10,413 bases of DNA from DATJWY01 sp035500775 (lineage in GTDB: Bacteria > Pseudomonadota > Alphaproteobacteria > Acetobacterales > Acetobacteraceae). Shown here in pieces: positions 1-7,230 of the stretch. The translations under genes and the position numbers were made by a program. Every line of letters starts with the position of its first letter. Position 1 is the first letter of the stretch. The notes beneath the pieces were generated by a model. It was not told the origin of the DNA. It did not search any database and was given only the letters and a program-made list of their open reading frames with translations. The stretch covers positions 1 through 10,413 of the forward strand of contig DATJWY010000117.1 in assembly GCA_035500775.1 (NCBI GenBank), read 5' to 3'.

Positions 1-273
1 GAGGACGAGGTCATCGCCCGCGCCAACGATACCGAGTTCGGTCTCGCCGCCGGTGTGTTCACGCGCGACCTGCAGCGCGGCCATCGCATGATCGCGCGGC
101 TCCAGGCCGGTACCTGCTGGCTCAATACGTACAACATCACGCCAATCGAGCTGCCATTCGGCGGCGTCAAGCTCTCCGGGCTAGGGCGGGAGAACAGCCG
201 TGCGGCGCTTGAACATTACAGCCAGATCAAGAGCGTTTACGTGGCCATGAGCCGTATCGATGCGCCCTACTGA
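1..273 (+). CDS. betB: Betaine aldehyde dehydrogenase, C-terminal part (5' end outside window)
   Basis: This open frame enters from the left edge and ends at TGA 271-273, giving 90 residues. It is the C-terminal end of an NAD(P)-dependent aldehyde dehydrogenase of the BetB type. Visible hallmarks in order are the FGLAAGVFT segment, the AGTCWLN segment, a PFGGVKLSGLGREN segment that is strongly conserved in betaine aldehyde dehydrogenases, and a terminal HYSQIKSVYV. Full-length BetB is about 490 residues, so roughly four fifths, including the catalytic Cys and Glu and the nucleotide-binding fold, lies upstream. The enzyme oxidises betaine aldehyde to glycine betaine in the cytoplasm. The choline dehydrogenase gene begins about 50 nt downstream, the usual betB-betA pairing. 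The assignment within the large ALDH family rests on the C-terminal motifs plus this neighbour. Confidence 0.93.
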   Translation, partial: EDEVIARANDTEFGLAAGVFTRDLQRGHRMIARLQAGTCWLNTYNITPIELPFGGVKLSGLGRENSRAALEHYSQIKSVYVAMSRIDAPY

Positions 274-321
274 CCCTCTGGCCTTCCCCTCTGATCAGTC
301 CCGAGAGACGGAATCGTGCAG

Positions 322-1983
322 ATGACTGACGAGACGTTCGACTACATCATCGTGGGCGCGGGTTCGGCCGGTTGCGTTCTCGCCAACCGGCTGACCGAGA
401 GCGGACGCGAGACGGTTCTGGTGCTGGAATACGGCGGATCGGATAACTCGATCCTCATCCAGATGCCGAGCGCGCTCTCCATCCCGATGAACATGAAGAA
501 GTACAACTGGTTCTACGAGACGGAGTCGGAGCCGAATCTGAACGGCCGCCGCCTGCACACGCCGCGCGGCAAGGTGCTCGGCGGTTCCTCCTCGATCAAC
601 GGCCTTGTCTATGTCCGTGGCAATCCGAACGACTTCGACCGCTGGGAGGAAGAGGGGGCGACCGGCTGGGGATATCGCCATGTGCTGCCCTATTTCCGTC
701 GTGCCGAGACACGGCAGGAAGGCGGCGACGCCTATCGCGGCGACAGCGGCCCGCTGCATACGTGCTACGGCACGCTGCGCAACGAGCTGAACCATGCCTG
801 GCTGAAGGCGGCGGAGCAGGCGGGGTACGAGCCGACCCCGGATATCAATGGCGGCCGCCAGGAAGGTTTCGGCCGCATGGATATGACGGTCCACAACGGC
901 CGTCGCTGGAGCGCCGCGAATGCCTACCTGAAACCGGTGATGCGTCGCCCGAATCTCGCGGTGCGCACGCATTGCCTCGCGACATCGATTATGCTGGAGG
1001 GCAAGCGCGCCGTCGGTGTGCGCTATCGCCAGGGCGATAACGAGCGTGTGGTGCGGGCCCGCAAGGAGGTGATCCTCTCCGGTGGACCGATTAACTCGCC
1101 GCAATTGCTGAAGCTCTCCGGCATTGGTCCGTCCGAGGAACTCGCCGCGCACGGCATTCAGGTTGCGCATCACCTGCCCGGCGTTGGCGAGAATCTGCAG
1201 GATCATCTGGAATTCTATTTCCAGATGGCCTGCACCAAGCCGGTGACGTTGTATTCGGCGATGGGATTGCTGTCCCGTGCCTGGATCGGTGCCCGCTGGT
1301 TGCTACGGCATGATGGTCTCGGGGCCACCAATCATTTCGAAAGCTGCGGTTTCATCCGCAGCCGCGCCGGCGTGCGTTACCCGGACATCCAATACCATTT
1401 CTTGCCCCTGGCCGTGACCTATGATGGCACCTCGCTCGCCAAGGAGCACGGCTTCCAGGCGCATGTGGGCCCGATGCGCTCCAAGAGCCGCGGCTATGTG
1501 CGCCTCGCCTCCCCCGACCCCATGGTAAAGCCGCGCATCCGCTTCAACTACCTGAGCCACCCCGACGACTGGGTGGAGATGCGGGCCTGCGTGCGGCTGA
1601 CGCGGGAGATTTTCTCCCAGCCGGCCTTCGACGCCTATCGCGGCCGGGAGATGCAGCCGGGCCCGAATGTGCAGACCGACGAGGAAATCGATGCCTTCAT
1701 CCGTCAGAAGGTGGAGAGCGCCTATCACCCCTCCTGCAGCTGCAAGATGGGCCGGCCGGACGATCCGATGGCGGTCGTTGATCCGGAGACGCGGGTGATC
1801 GGCATGGAGGGGCTGCGCGTGGTCGATTCCTCGATCATGCCCTCGGTGACGACCGGCAATCTCAACGCGCCGACGATCATGATCGGCGAGAAGGCAGCCG
1901 ACCATATTCTCGGCCGCACGCCGATCGGCGCGTCCAACGCACCGGTTTACGAATTCCAGAATTGGCGGGTGGCACAGCGATGA
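322..1983 (+). CDS. betA: Choline dehydrogenase, GMC oxidoreductase family
   Basis: This FAD-dependent enzyme oxidises choline to betaine aldehyde, and usually also betaine aldehyde to glycine betaine, feeding electrons to the respiratory chain. The N-terminus carries the dinucleotide-binding motif (IIVGAGSAG). It is followed by the GMC signature GKVLGGSSSINGLVYVRG and, further on, the second signature around GGPINSPQLLKLSGIGP. The expected catalytic pair is present: His in SAYHPSC and Asn in GNLNAPT, residues 471 and 515 if counted from the GTG at 316. The 44-residue spacing matches choline oxidase and related enzymes. Length is about 553 residues, normal for BetA. The start is ambiguous between GTG 316 and ATG 322, with weak purine-rich sites (GAGAG, CGGA) upstream of each. 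ATG 322 is chosen because it gives the common short N-terminus. No signal peptide is seen. It lies just after betB, probably in one transcript. Confidence 0.94.
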   Translation: MTDETFDYIIVGAGSAGCVLANRLTESGRETVLVLEYGGSDNSILIQMPSALSIPMNMKKYNWFYETESEPNLNGRRLHTPRGKVLGGSSSINGLVYVRGNPNDFDRWEEEGATGWGYRHVLPYFRRAETRQEGGDAYRGDSGPLHTCYGTLRNELNHAWLKAAEQAGYEPTPDINGGRQEGFGRMDMTVHNGRRWSAANAYLKPVMRRPNLAVRTHCLATSIMLEGKRAVGVRYRQGDNERVVRARKEVILSGGPINSPQLLKLSGIGPSEELAAHGIQVAHHLPGVGENLQDHLEFYFQMACTKPVTLYSAMGLLSRAWIGARWLLRHDGLGATNHFESCGFIRSRAGVRYPDIQYHFLPLAVTYDGTSLAKEHGFQAHVGPMRSKSRGYVRLASPDPMVKPRIRFNYLSHPDDWVEMRACVRLTREIFSQPAFDAYRGREMQPGPNVQTDEEIDAFIRQKVESAYHPSCSCKMGRPDDPMAVVDPETRVIGMEGLRVVDSSIMPSVTTGNLNAPTIMIGEKAADHILGRTPIGASNAPVYEFQNWRVAQR

Positions 1984-2078
1984 GTCGCAGCAGAACGCAG
2001 CCGACACGCGCTATGTCGGAAATATTCAACGAAAACGGCGCACCCATCCTCGGCGGCCCGCGCCGCTCCGCGCGATAA
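1980..2078 (+). CDS. Doubtful 32-residue ORF overlapping the betA stop codon
   Basis: An ATG at 1980 overlaps the betA stop codon in an ATGA arrangement and opens a 32-codon frame ending at TAA 2076-2078. The peptide is Arg/Ser-rich, with SEIFNENGAPILGGPRRSAR at its C-terminus. I recognise no family and see no signal peptide, membrane segment or Cys motif. The ATGA overlap is the usual sign of translational coupling. Against it, the frame lies over a perfect inverted repeat (2001-2019) and a GC hairpin (2053-2066) in the only gap between betA and soxB, so this DNA is more likely regulatory. It could also be a remnant of a larger gene. Treat it as a weak candidate only. Confidence 0.15.
   Translation: MSRSRTQPTRAMSEIFNENGAPILGGPRRSAR
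2001..2019. promoter_or_regulatory. Perfect inverted repeat CCGACA-N7-TGTCGG, candidate operator upstream of soxB
   Basis: Six-base arms CCGACA (2001-2006) and TGTCGG (2014-2019) flank the 7-base spacer CGCGCTA, giving a 19-bp dyad centred about 104 nt before the soxB start. The spacing between arm centres is 13 bp, a little over one helical turn, as for a dimeric regulator. The TGTCG core recurs in the direct repeat upstream of gbcA (8383-8413). Binding by the GlxA/GbdR-like regulator of this cluster is an inference. No convincing -35/-10 pair could be picked out nearby. Confidence 0.4.
2053..2066. other. Short GC hairpin in the betA-soxB gap
   Basis: GCGGC (2053-2057) and GCCGC (2062-2066) can pair across a 4-nt loop. 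No T-tract follows, so this is not a convincing intrinsic terminator. It may slow polymerase, stabilise the betA mRNA 3' end, or be chance in GC-rich DNA. Confidence 0.2.
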
Positions 2079-2113
2079 CGGCGTATTCCGGCAGGGTCGG
2101 ACGGAACGAAGCA

Positions 2114-3367
2114 ATGCAGAAATTTTCGGGTTTTTCCCTTGTAAGCCAGACACTTGGCGGACATAAGGGGTGGCAGAAGCAGTGGCGTTCGCCGGAGCCG
2201 AAGCCGGAATACGACATCATCATCATCGGTGGCGGCGGGCACGGGCTCGGTGCCGCCTACTTCCTGGCGAAGCAGCACGGCATCCGTAATATCGCGGTGC
2301 TGGAGCGCGGCTGGATCGGCGGCGGTAATTCCGGCCGCAACACGACGATCATCCGCTCCAACTACCTGTTTGACGAGAGCGCGGCGCTGTTCGAGCACTC
2401 GGTCAAGATCTGGGAGAACCTGTCGCAGGAGCTGAACTACAACGTCATGTTCTCGCAGCGCGGCTGCTTGATGCTCGCGCATACGGTGCATGACGTGCAA
2501 TCGTTCAAGCGCCATGTACATGCCAACCGGCTGCAGGGCATCGACAATGAGTGGCTGACGCCGGAGCAGGCGAAGGAGTTCTGCCCGCCGCTGAACATCT
2601 CGCCCAATCTGCGCTACCCGGTGCTCGGCGGGGCCTTGCAGCGGCGGGCCGGTACGGCGCGGCATGACGCGGTGGTCTGGGGCTTTGCCCGCGGCGCCGA
2701 CGCGCTCGGTGTCGATATCATCCAGAATTGCGAGGTTACCGGCATCATCCGTGACGCGAGCGGCGCGGTGGCCGGTGTCGAGACGACGCGTGGCCGCATC
2801 AATGCCCGCAAGATCGGCGTCTCCGCCGCCGGTCATACCTCGGTGGTGATGGCGATGGCTGGCGTGCGCATGCCGCTCGATTCCACGCCGCTGCAGGCGC
2901 TGGTCTCCGAGCCGGTGAAGCCCGCCTTCCCCTGCATCGTCATGTCCAACACCGTGCACGCCTATATCAGCCAGTCTGACAAGGGCGAGATGGTGATCGG
3001 CGCCGGCACGGACTCCTACAATTCCTATAGTCAGCGCGGCGGCATCCATATCGCCCAGCATACGCTGGACGCGATCTGCGATCTGTTCCCGATGTTCCGC
3101 CGGCTGCGCATGCTGCGCAACTGGGGCGGCATCGTCGATAACACGCGGGACCGTTCGCCGATCATCGGCAAGACCCCGGTGCCTGGCCTGTTCGTCAATT
3201 GTGGCTGGGGTACGGGTGGCTTCAAGGCGACGCCGGGCTCGGCACATGTCTTTGCCTGGACCCTCGCCAAGGGCGAACCGCACCCGCTTGTCGCGCCCTT
3301 CACCATGGATCGCTTCCGCGACGGCATGCTGATCGACGAATCCGCCGCCGCTGCGGTTGCGCACTGA
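2114..3367 (+). CDS. soxB: Sarcosine oxidase, beta subunit
   Basis: This is the catalytic beta subunit of heterotetrameric sarcosine oxidase, which oxidatively demethylates sarcosine to glycine in the cytoplasm. At 417 residues it has the usual length. The N-terminal pattern (SLVSQTLGGHKGWQ, then WRSPEPKPEYD) is typical of the family and fixes the start. An FAD-binding GGGGHG motif sits at about residues 39-44. IGGGNSGRNTTIIRSNYL and NYNVMFSQRG are strongly family-specific. His184, in RRAGTARHDAVVW, lies where the family attaches FMN covalently; this assignment is by analogy. The C-terminal NCGWGTGGFKATPGS segment closes the FAD domain. It opens the soxBDAG block, 130 nt after betA, with a weak Shine-Dalgarno-like GGAACGAAG. 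An upstream inverted repeat suggests a separate regulatory input here. Confidence 0.95.
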   Translation: MQKFSGFSLVSQTLGGHKGWQKQWRSPEPKPEYDIIIIGGGGHGLGAAYFLAKQHGIRNIAVLERGWIGGGNSGRNTTIIRSNYLFDESAALFEHSVKIWENLSQELNYNVMFSQRGCLMLAHTVHDVQSFKRHVHANRLQGIDNEWLTPEQAKEFCPPLNISPNLRYPVLGGALQRRAGTARHDAVVWGFARGADALGVDIIQNCEVTGIIRDASGAVAGVETTRGRINARKIGVSAAGHTSVVMAMAGVRMPLDSTPLQALVSEPVKPAFPCIVMSNTVHAYISQSDKGEMVIGAGTDSYNSYSQRGGIHIAQHTLDAICDLFPMFRRLRMLRNWGGIVDNTRDRSPIIGKTPVPGLFVNCGWGTGGFKATPGSAHVFAWTLAKGEPHPLVAPFTMDRFRDGMLIDESAAAAVAH

Positions 3368-3378
3368 AGGTTGAAACC

Positions 3379-3672
3379 ATGCTGCTGATCGAATGCCCGT
3401 ATTGCGGCAAGCGCCCGGAACTTGAGTTCAGCTATGGCGGCGAGGCACATATCGCGCGCCCGGCCAACCCGTCCGCCCTCACCGATTCCGAATGGGCGGA
3501 ATATCTCTACGTCCGCACCAACCCGAAGGGCGACTACGCCGAACGCTGGCGGCATGCCCATGGCTGCGGCCGGTTCTTCAACGCGCTGCGCAACACAATC
3601 AGCGACAAGTTCATCGCGACCTACAAGATGGGCGAGACGCGTCCTGACCTCGCCGGCAAGGAGGCCGTATGA
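3379..3672 (+). CDS. soxD: Sarcosine oxidase, delta subunit
   Basis: This small zinc-binding subunit of heterotetrameric sarcosine oxidase has 97 residues, the normal size. The ATG at 3379 lies 11 nt after the soxB stop, with AAGG about 9 nt upstream. The expected zinc ligands are all present at the family positions: Cys6 and Cys9 in ECPYCGKR, His59, and Cys63 in HAHGCGRFFN. The central LTDSEWAEYLYVRTNPKG and the GCGRFFNALRNT segment are typical of SoxD. The subunit is structural and is thought to help hold the complex together; it has no catalytic role of its own. Its stop codon overlaps the soxA start as ATGA (3669-3672), so the two genes are probably translationally coupled. A longer frame opening at 3199 inside soxB is spurious, because it would replace the conserved N-terminus with soxB antiframe sequence. 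Confidence 0.95.
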   Translation: MLLIECPYCGKRPELEFSYGGEAHIARPANPSALTDSEWAEYLYVRTNPKGDYAERWRHAHGCGRFFNALRNTISDKFIATYKMGETRPDLAGKEAV

Positions 3673-6600
3673 GCCCGTCTTTCCGTACCGCCTCCGGCGG
3701 CCGTATCGACCGGCGCCAGAGCCTGCGCTTCACCTTCGATGGCCGCACCTATGTCGGCTATCAGGGCGACACTCTCGCCTCGGCCTTGCTCGGCAATGGC
3801 GTGCATCTCGTCGGCCGCTCGTTCAAGTATCACCGGCCGCGCGGCATCCTCTCCGCCGGGTCGGATGAGCCGAACGCGCTCGTCGGCGTCGGCCAGGATG
3901 AGGCGCATTACACGCCGAACCTGCGCGCTACCCAGGTCGAGCTTTATGAGGGGCTGAAGGCGGAAAGCCAGAATCGCTGGCCGTGCCTGCATTTTGACGC
4001 CGCGGCGGTGAACGATCTCGCCGCGCCATTCCTGCCGGCCGGGTTCTACTACAAGACCTTCATGTGGCCGAAGCGGGCCTGGAAGAAGCTGTACGAGCCG
4101 AAGATCCGCGCCATGGCCGGGCTTGGCCGCGCGCCGGAAGCATCCGACGCCGACCATTATATCAGCCGGTACGCCCATGCCGATGTGCTCGTGGTGGGCG
4201 GCGGCCCGGCCGGGCTCGCGGCGGCGCTGACGGCGGCGGATGCCGGGGCGCGCGTCATCCTCTGCGATGAGCAGGTGGAATTCGGCGGCTCGCTGCTCGC
4301 CGATACGGCAGCGACGATCGAGGGGCGTCCGGCAGCCGTTTGGCTCGCGGAGACCGTGGCGACGTTGGCGCGGCATCCGCGCGTGCGCATGCTCTCGCGC
4401 ACCACGGCCTTCGGCTACTACCCGCACAACATGGTCGGCCTCGCCGAGCGTGTGACCGATCACATGGCTGATCCCGATCCGGACCTGCCGCGTGAGCGGC
4501 TCTGGCAGGTGCGGGCGCGGGAGATCGTCTTCGCCGCCGGCGCTCTGGAGCGGCCGCTCGTCTTCCCGGGCAATGACCGGCCGGGTGTGATGTTCGCGGA
4601 TTCCGCGCGCATCTACGCGACCCGCTACGGCGTACGTGCCGGCAATCGTGCCGTGATCCTCACCGCGCATGACGAGGCCTATCGCGCGGCGGTCGAACTG
4701 CACCGCGCGGGCGTCGCCATCGCCGCGATCGCCGATATCCGCGCCGAACCGCAAGGTGCGCTGGTCGAGGCAGCCCGCGCCGCCGGCCTGCCGATCCGCA
4801 CCGCCACCACCCTCACCGGCACGCAGGGCCGGTTGCGCGTCTCCGGCGCCACCCTCGCGGCGCTCGGCAAGGATGGCACGGTCGGCAAAAACGAGCGGAT
4901 CGCCTGCGACCTCGTATTGATGTCGGGCGGCTTCACCCCGAGCGTACACCTGTTCTCGCAGACGCGCGGCAAGCTGCGCTTCGACGCCGAGCAGCAGTTC
5001 TTCGTGCCCGAAACCTCGGTCGAGAACGAGCGCTCGGCTGGCGCTTGCCGTGGCGTGTTCGGCCTCGCCGAGGCGCTGGCGGATGGCGCGGCCGCAGGCG
5101 CGGCCGCGGCCCTCGCCGCCGGCCATGGCGGCCCACGGGGAGCGCGCGACTTCACCGTCACAGGGGCGACGACCGGCAAAGGCGGCTTCATCGGTTCGCT
5201 GCCGCATGACCGCAACCCGGCCTTCGCCAAAGCCTTCGTCGATTTCCAGAACGACGTCACCGCCAAGGACATCGTGCTGGCGACGCGCGAGGGCTTCCAG
5301 TCGATCGAGCATGTGAAGCGCTACACGACGACCGGCATGGCGACCGACCAGGGCAAGTCGTCGAACATGAACGCGCTCGGCATCGTCTCCAAGGCGCTCG
5401 GCGTCGAGGTGGAGAAGGTCGGGCTCACCACTTTCCGCCCGCCCTACACGCCGGTCACCTTCGGCGACTTCGCCGGACTCGCGCGCGGCGATCTGTTCGA
5501 CCCGATCCGCACCACGCCGATCCATGACTGGGCGGTGGCGCAGGGCGCGGTGTTCGAGGATGTCAGCCTGTGGAAGCGCGCCCGCTATTTTCCCCAAGGC
5601 GACGAGACGATGGACGAGGCGGTCGCCCGCGAATGCCTCGCCGTGCGCAACGGCGTCGGCATCTTCGATGCCTCCACCCTTGGAAAAATCGAGGTGGTGG
5701 GGCCGGATGCGGCCGAGTTCATGAACCGCGTCTACGTCAATGCCTGGACCAAGCTCGCACCCGGCCGCTGCCGCTACGGCGTGATGCTGCGCGAGGAAGG
5801 TTTTGTCCTGGATGACGGCGTGGTCGGCCGCATCGCGCAGGACCGCTTTCACGTCACCACCACCACGGGCGGCGCGCCGCGCGTGCTGGCGATGATGGAG
5901 GATTACCTCCAGACGGAATGGCCGGACCTCAATGTCTGGCTGACCTCGACGACCGAGCAATGGGCGGTGATCGCCGTGCAGGGGCCGAAGGCGCGGCTCG
6001 TGCTGGAAGGTCTGGTCGAGGGCATCGACCTCTCGCCGAAGGCGCTGCCGCATATGGCGGTCGCGGAGGGACGGATCTGCGGCGTGCCGACGCGCCTGTT
6101 CCGTGTCTCCTTCTCCGGCGAGCTTGGCTTCGAGGTGAACGTGCCCGCCGATCACGGCCGCGCCGTGTGGGAAGCGATCTTCGAGGCCGGCAAGCCGCAT
6201 GGCATCACGCCCTACGGCACCGAGACGATGCACGTGCTGCGCGCCGAGAAGGGCTACATCATCGTCGGCCAGGAAACCGACGGCACGGTGACACCGGACG
6301 ATGCCGGGCTCTCCTGGGCGATCGCCAAGGCGAAGCCGGATTTCATCGGCAAGCGATCGCAGGCACTGCCGGCAATGACCCGCGAGGGGCGGCGCCAGCT
6401 CGTTGGCCTGCTGACCGAGGACCCGAAAATCGTACTGGAGGAAGGCGCACATCTGACGGCGCAGCGGAACGAGAAGCCGCCGACCCGCGCCCTCGGCCAT
6501 GTCTCCTCCTCTTATTTCAGCGCGACGCTCGGCCGCTCCATCGCCCTCGCGCTGATCGCCGACGGACGCGCCCGCATCGGCCAGACCATCTATGTGTCCC

Positions 6601-6677
6601 TGCCCGAGGGCGACATCCCGGTGCAGGTGACGAAACCCGTGTTCTACGATCCGGAAGGAGCGCGTCTCGATGCCTGA
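3669..6677 (+). CDS. soxA: Sarcosine oxidase, alpha subunit
   Basis: This is the large 1002-residue subunit of heterotetrameric sarcosine oxidase, at full family length. Residues about 15-105 form a ferredoxin-like (Fer2_4) domain that lacks the iron-sulfur cysteines, as is normal for this family. A nucleotide-binding fold follows with GGGPAG at 177-182 and the downstream FGGSLL, probably holding NAD+, and then a disulfide-reductase-like region up to about residue 500. From about residue 590 to the end is a GcvT-like, tetrahydrofolate-binding aminomethyltransferase domain. It is marked by GIFDASTLGKIEVVGPDAAEF, GELGFEVNVP, RAEKGYIIVGQETDGTVTPD and a late GHVSSSY. This domain captures the sarcosine methyl carbon as 5,10-methylene-THF. 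The gene overlaps soxD by ATGA and soxG by 8 nt. An Ala/Gly-rich linker (LADGAAAGAAAALAAGHGG) joins the two halves, as in homologues. Confidence 0.96.
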   Translation: MSPSFRTASGGRIDRRQSLRFTFDGRTYVGYQGDTLASALLGNGVHLVGRSFKYHRPRGILSAGSDEPNALVGVGQDEAHYTPNLRATQVELYEGLKAESQNRWPCLHFDAAAVNDLAAPFLPAGFYYKTFMWPKRAWKKLYEPKIRAMAGLGRAPEASDADHYISRYAHADVLVVGGGPAGLAAALTAADAGARVILCDEQVEFGGSLLADTAATIEGRPAAVWLAETVATLARHPRVRMLSRTTAFGYYPHNMVGLAERVTDHMADPDPDLPRERLWQVRAREIVFAAGALERPLVFPGNDRPGVMFADSARIYATRYGVRAGNRAVILTAHDEAYRAAVELHRAGVAIAAIADIRAEPQGALVEAARAAGLPIRTATTLTGTQGRLRVSGATLAALGKDGTVGKNERIACDLVLMSGGFTPSVHLFSQTRGKLRFDAEQQFFVPETSVENERSAGACRGVFGLAEALADGAAAGAAAALAAGHGGPRGARDFTVTGATTGKGGFIGSLPHDRNPAFAKAFVDFQNDVTAKDIVLATREGFQSIEHVKRYTTTGMATDQGKSSNMNALGIVSKALGVEVEKVGLTTFRPPYTPVTFGDFAGLARGDLFDPIRTTPIHDWAVAQGAVFEDVSLWKRARYFPQGDETMDEAVARECLAVRNGVGIFDASTLGKIEVVGPDAAEFMNRVYVNAWTKLAPGRCRYGVMLREEGFVLDDGVVGRIAQDRFHVTTTTGGAPRVLAMMEDYLQTEWPDLNVWLTSTTEQWAVIAVQGPKARLVLEGLVEGIDLSPKALPHMAVAEGRICGVPTRLFRVSFSGELGFEVNVPADHGRAVWEAIFEAGKPHGITPYGTETMHVLRAEKGYIIVGQETDGTVTPDDAGLSWAIAKAKPDFIGKRSQALPAMTREGRRQLVGLLTEDPKIVLEEGAHLTAQRNEKPPTRALGHVSSSYFSATLGRSIALALIADGRARIGQTIYVSLPEGDIPVQVTKPVFYDPEGARLDA

Positions 6678-7230
6678 TCTGTCGCTGGCCCGGCGTAGCC
6701 CGCTGGAGCGCTTCGCCGCCGGCCGCGGCGCGGCGCTGACCGCCCTGCCCGCCGCAACCCGCCTCATGCTGCGCGGCCGTCCCGCCGCGATCGACGCGGC
6801 GGAGGCGGCATTCGGTCAGACCCTGCCGCGCACCGCCTGCCGCGCGACGCAGACGGAACGCCGCGCCGCGCTCTGGCTCGGCCCGGATGAATGGCTGATG
6901 CTGGCGCCGGATGACGAGGCCGCGCCACTGTTCGCGACGCTCACCGAAGCGATCGGTGCCGCTCCGCATTCCCTGGTCGATGTCAGCCATCGCCAGGTCG
7001 CGATCGAGATTTCCGGGCCGGACGTGGAGGCGGTGCTGAACACGGGTTGTCCGCTCGACCTCTCGCTTGATGAATTCCCGGTCGGCATGTGCACGCGCAC
7101 GATTTTCGGCAAGAGCGAGATCGTGCTGTGGCGCACCTCCGCCGCGGGGTTCCGGGTGGAGGTGTGGCGGTCCTTCGCGGCCTATGTCTGGCGCATGCTG
7201 GAAGAGGCGGGTCGTGAGTTCCGCGTCTGA
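6670..7230 (+). CDS. soxG: Sarcosine oxidase, gamma subunit
   Basis: This 186-residue gamma subunit of heterotetrameric sarcosine oxidase has the normal size. Its fold is related to the GcvT folate-binding module, and it packs in the complex without a cofactor of its own. Recognisable family segments are LWLGPDEWLML, SLVDVSHRQVAIEISGP, LNTGCPLDLSL, and FPVGMCTRTIFGKSEIVLWR. The start ATG lies 8 nt inside soxA and is preceded by a strong Shine-Dalgarno sequence, GGAAGGAG (about 6653-6660), at suitable spacing. The gene completes the soxBDAG operon. In pseudomonads purU often comes next, but here a transcriptional regulator overlaps the 3' end. Confidence 0.92.
   Translation: MPDLSLARRSPLERFAAGRGAALTALPAATRLMLRGRPAAIDAAEAAFGQTLPRTACRATQTERRAALWLGPDEWLMLAPDDEAAPLFATLTEAIGAAPHSLVDVSHRQVAIEISGPDVEAVLNTGCPLDLSLDEFPVGMCTRTIFGKSEIVLWRTSAAGFRVEVWRSFAAYVWRMLEEAGREFRV
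7203..7209 (+). promoter_or_regulatory. Ribosome binding site deciding the regulator start
   Basis: The purine run AGAGGCG (7203-7209), inside the 3' end of soxG, sits a few bases before GTG 7214. It supports that codon over ATG 7256, whose own AGGAG (7251-7255) touches the start codon and is too close to work well. Confidence 0.45.

Noticed and set aside
291..298. Palindrome CTGATCAG in the betB-betA gap as a possible BetI or other operator.
   Set aside because: It is only 8 bp, does not resemble the AT-rich BetI operator I know, and lies in a 40-50 nt spacer between co-transcribed genes.
2053..2100. Intrinsic terminator after betA.
   Set aside because: The stem is 5 bp and no T-tract follows.
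5085..5120. GC-rich GCGGCCGC-type repeats inside soxA.
   Set aside because: They encode the Ala/Gly-rich linker common in SoxA; simple codon bias explains them.
3621..6767. A 1048-codon open frame on the minus strand opposite soxA, plus other long minus-strand frames (295-1206, 1877-3364, 8527-9573).
   Set aside because: They mirror well-recognised plus-strand genes. Long antisense frames are a by-product of GC-rich third positions. Their products are Arg/His/Ala-rich with no family motif.
7067..7213. Longer N-terminus of the regulator reading through the soxG 3' end.
   Set aside because: It would overlap soxG by over 160 nt and give an Arg/Cys/Pro-rich stretch typical of out-of-frame translation.
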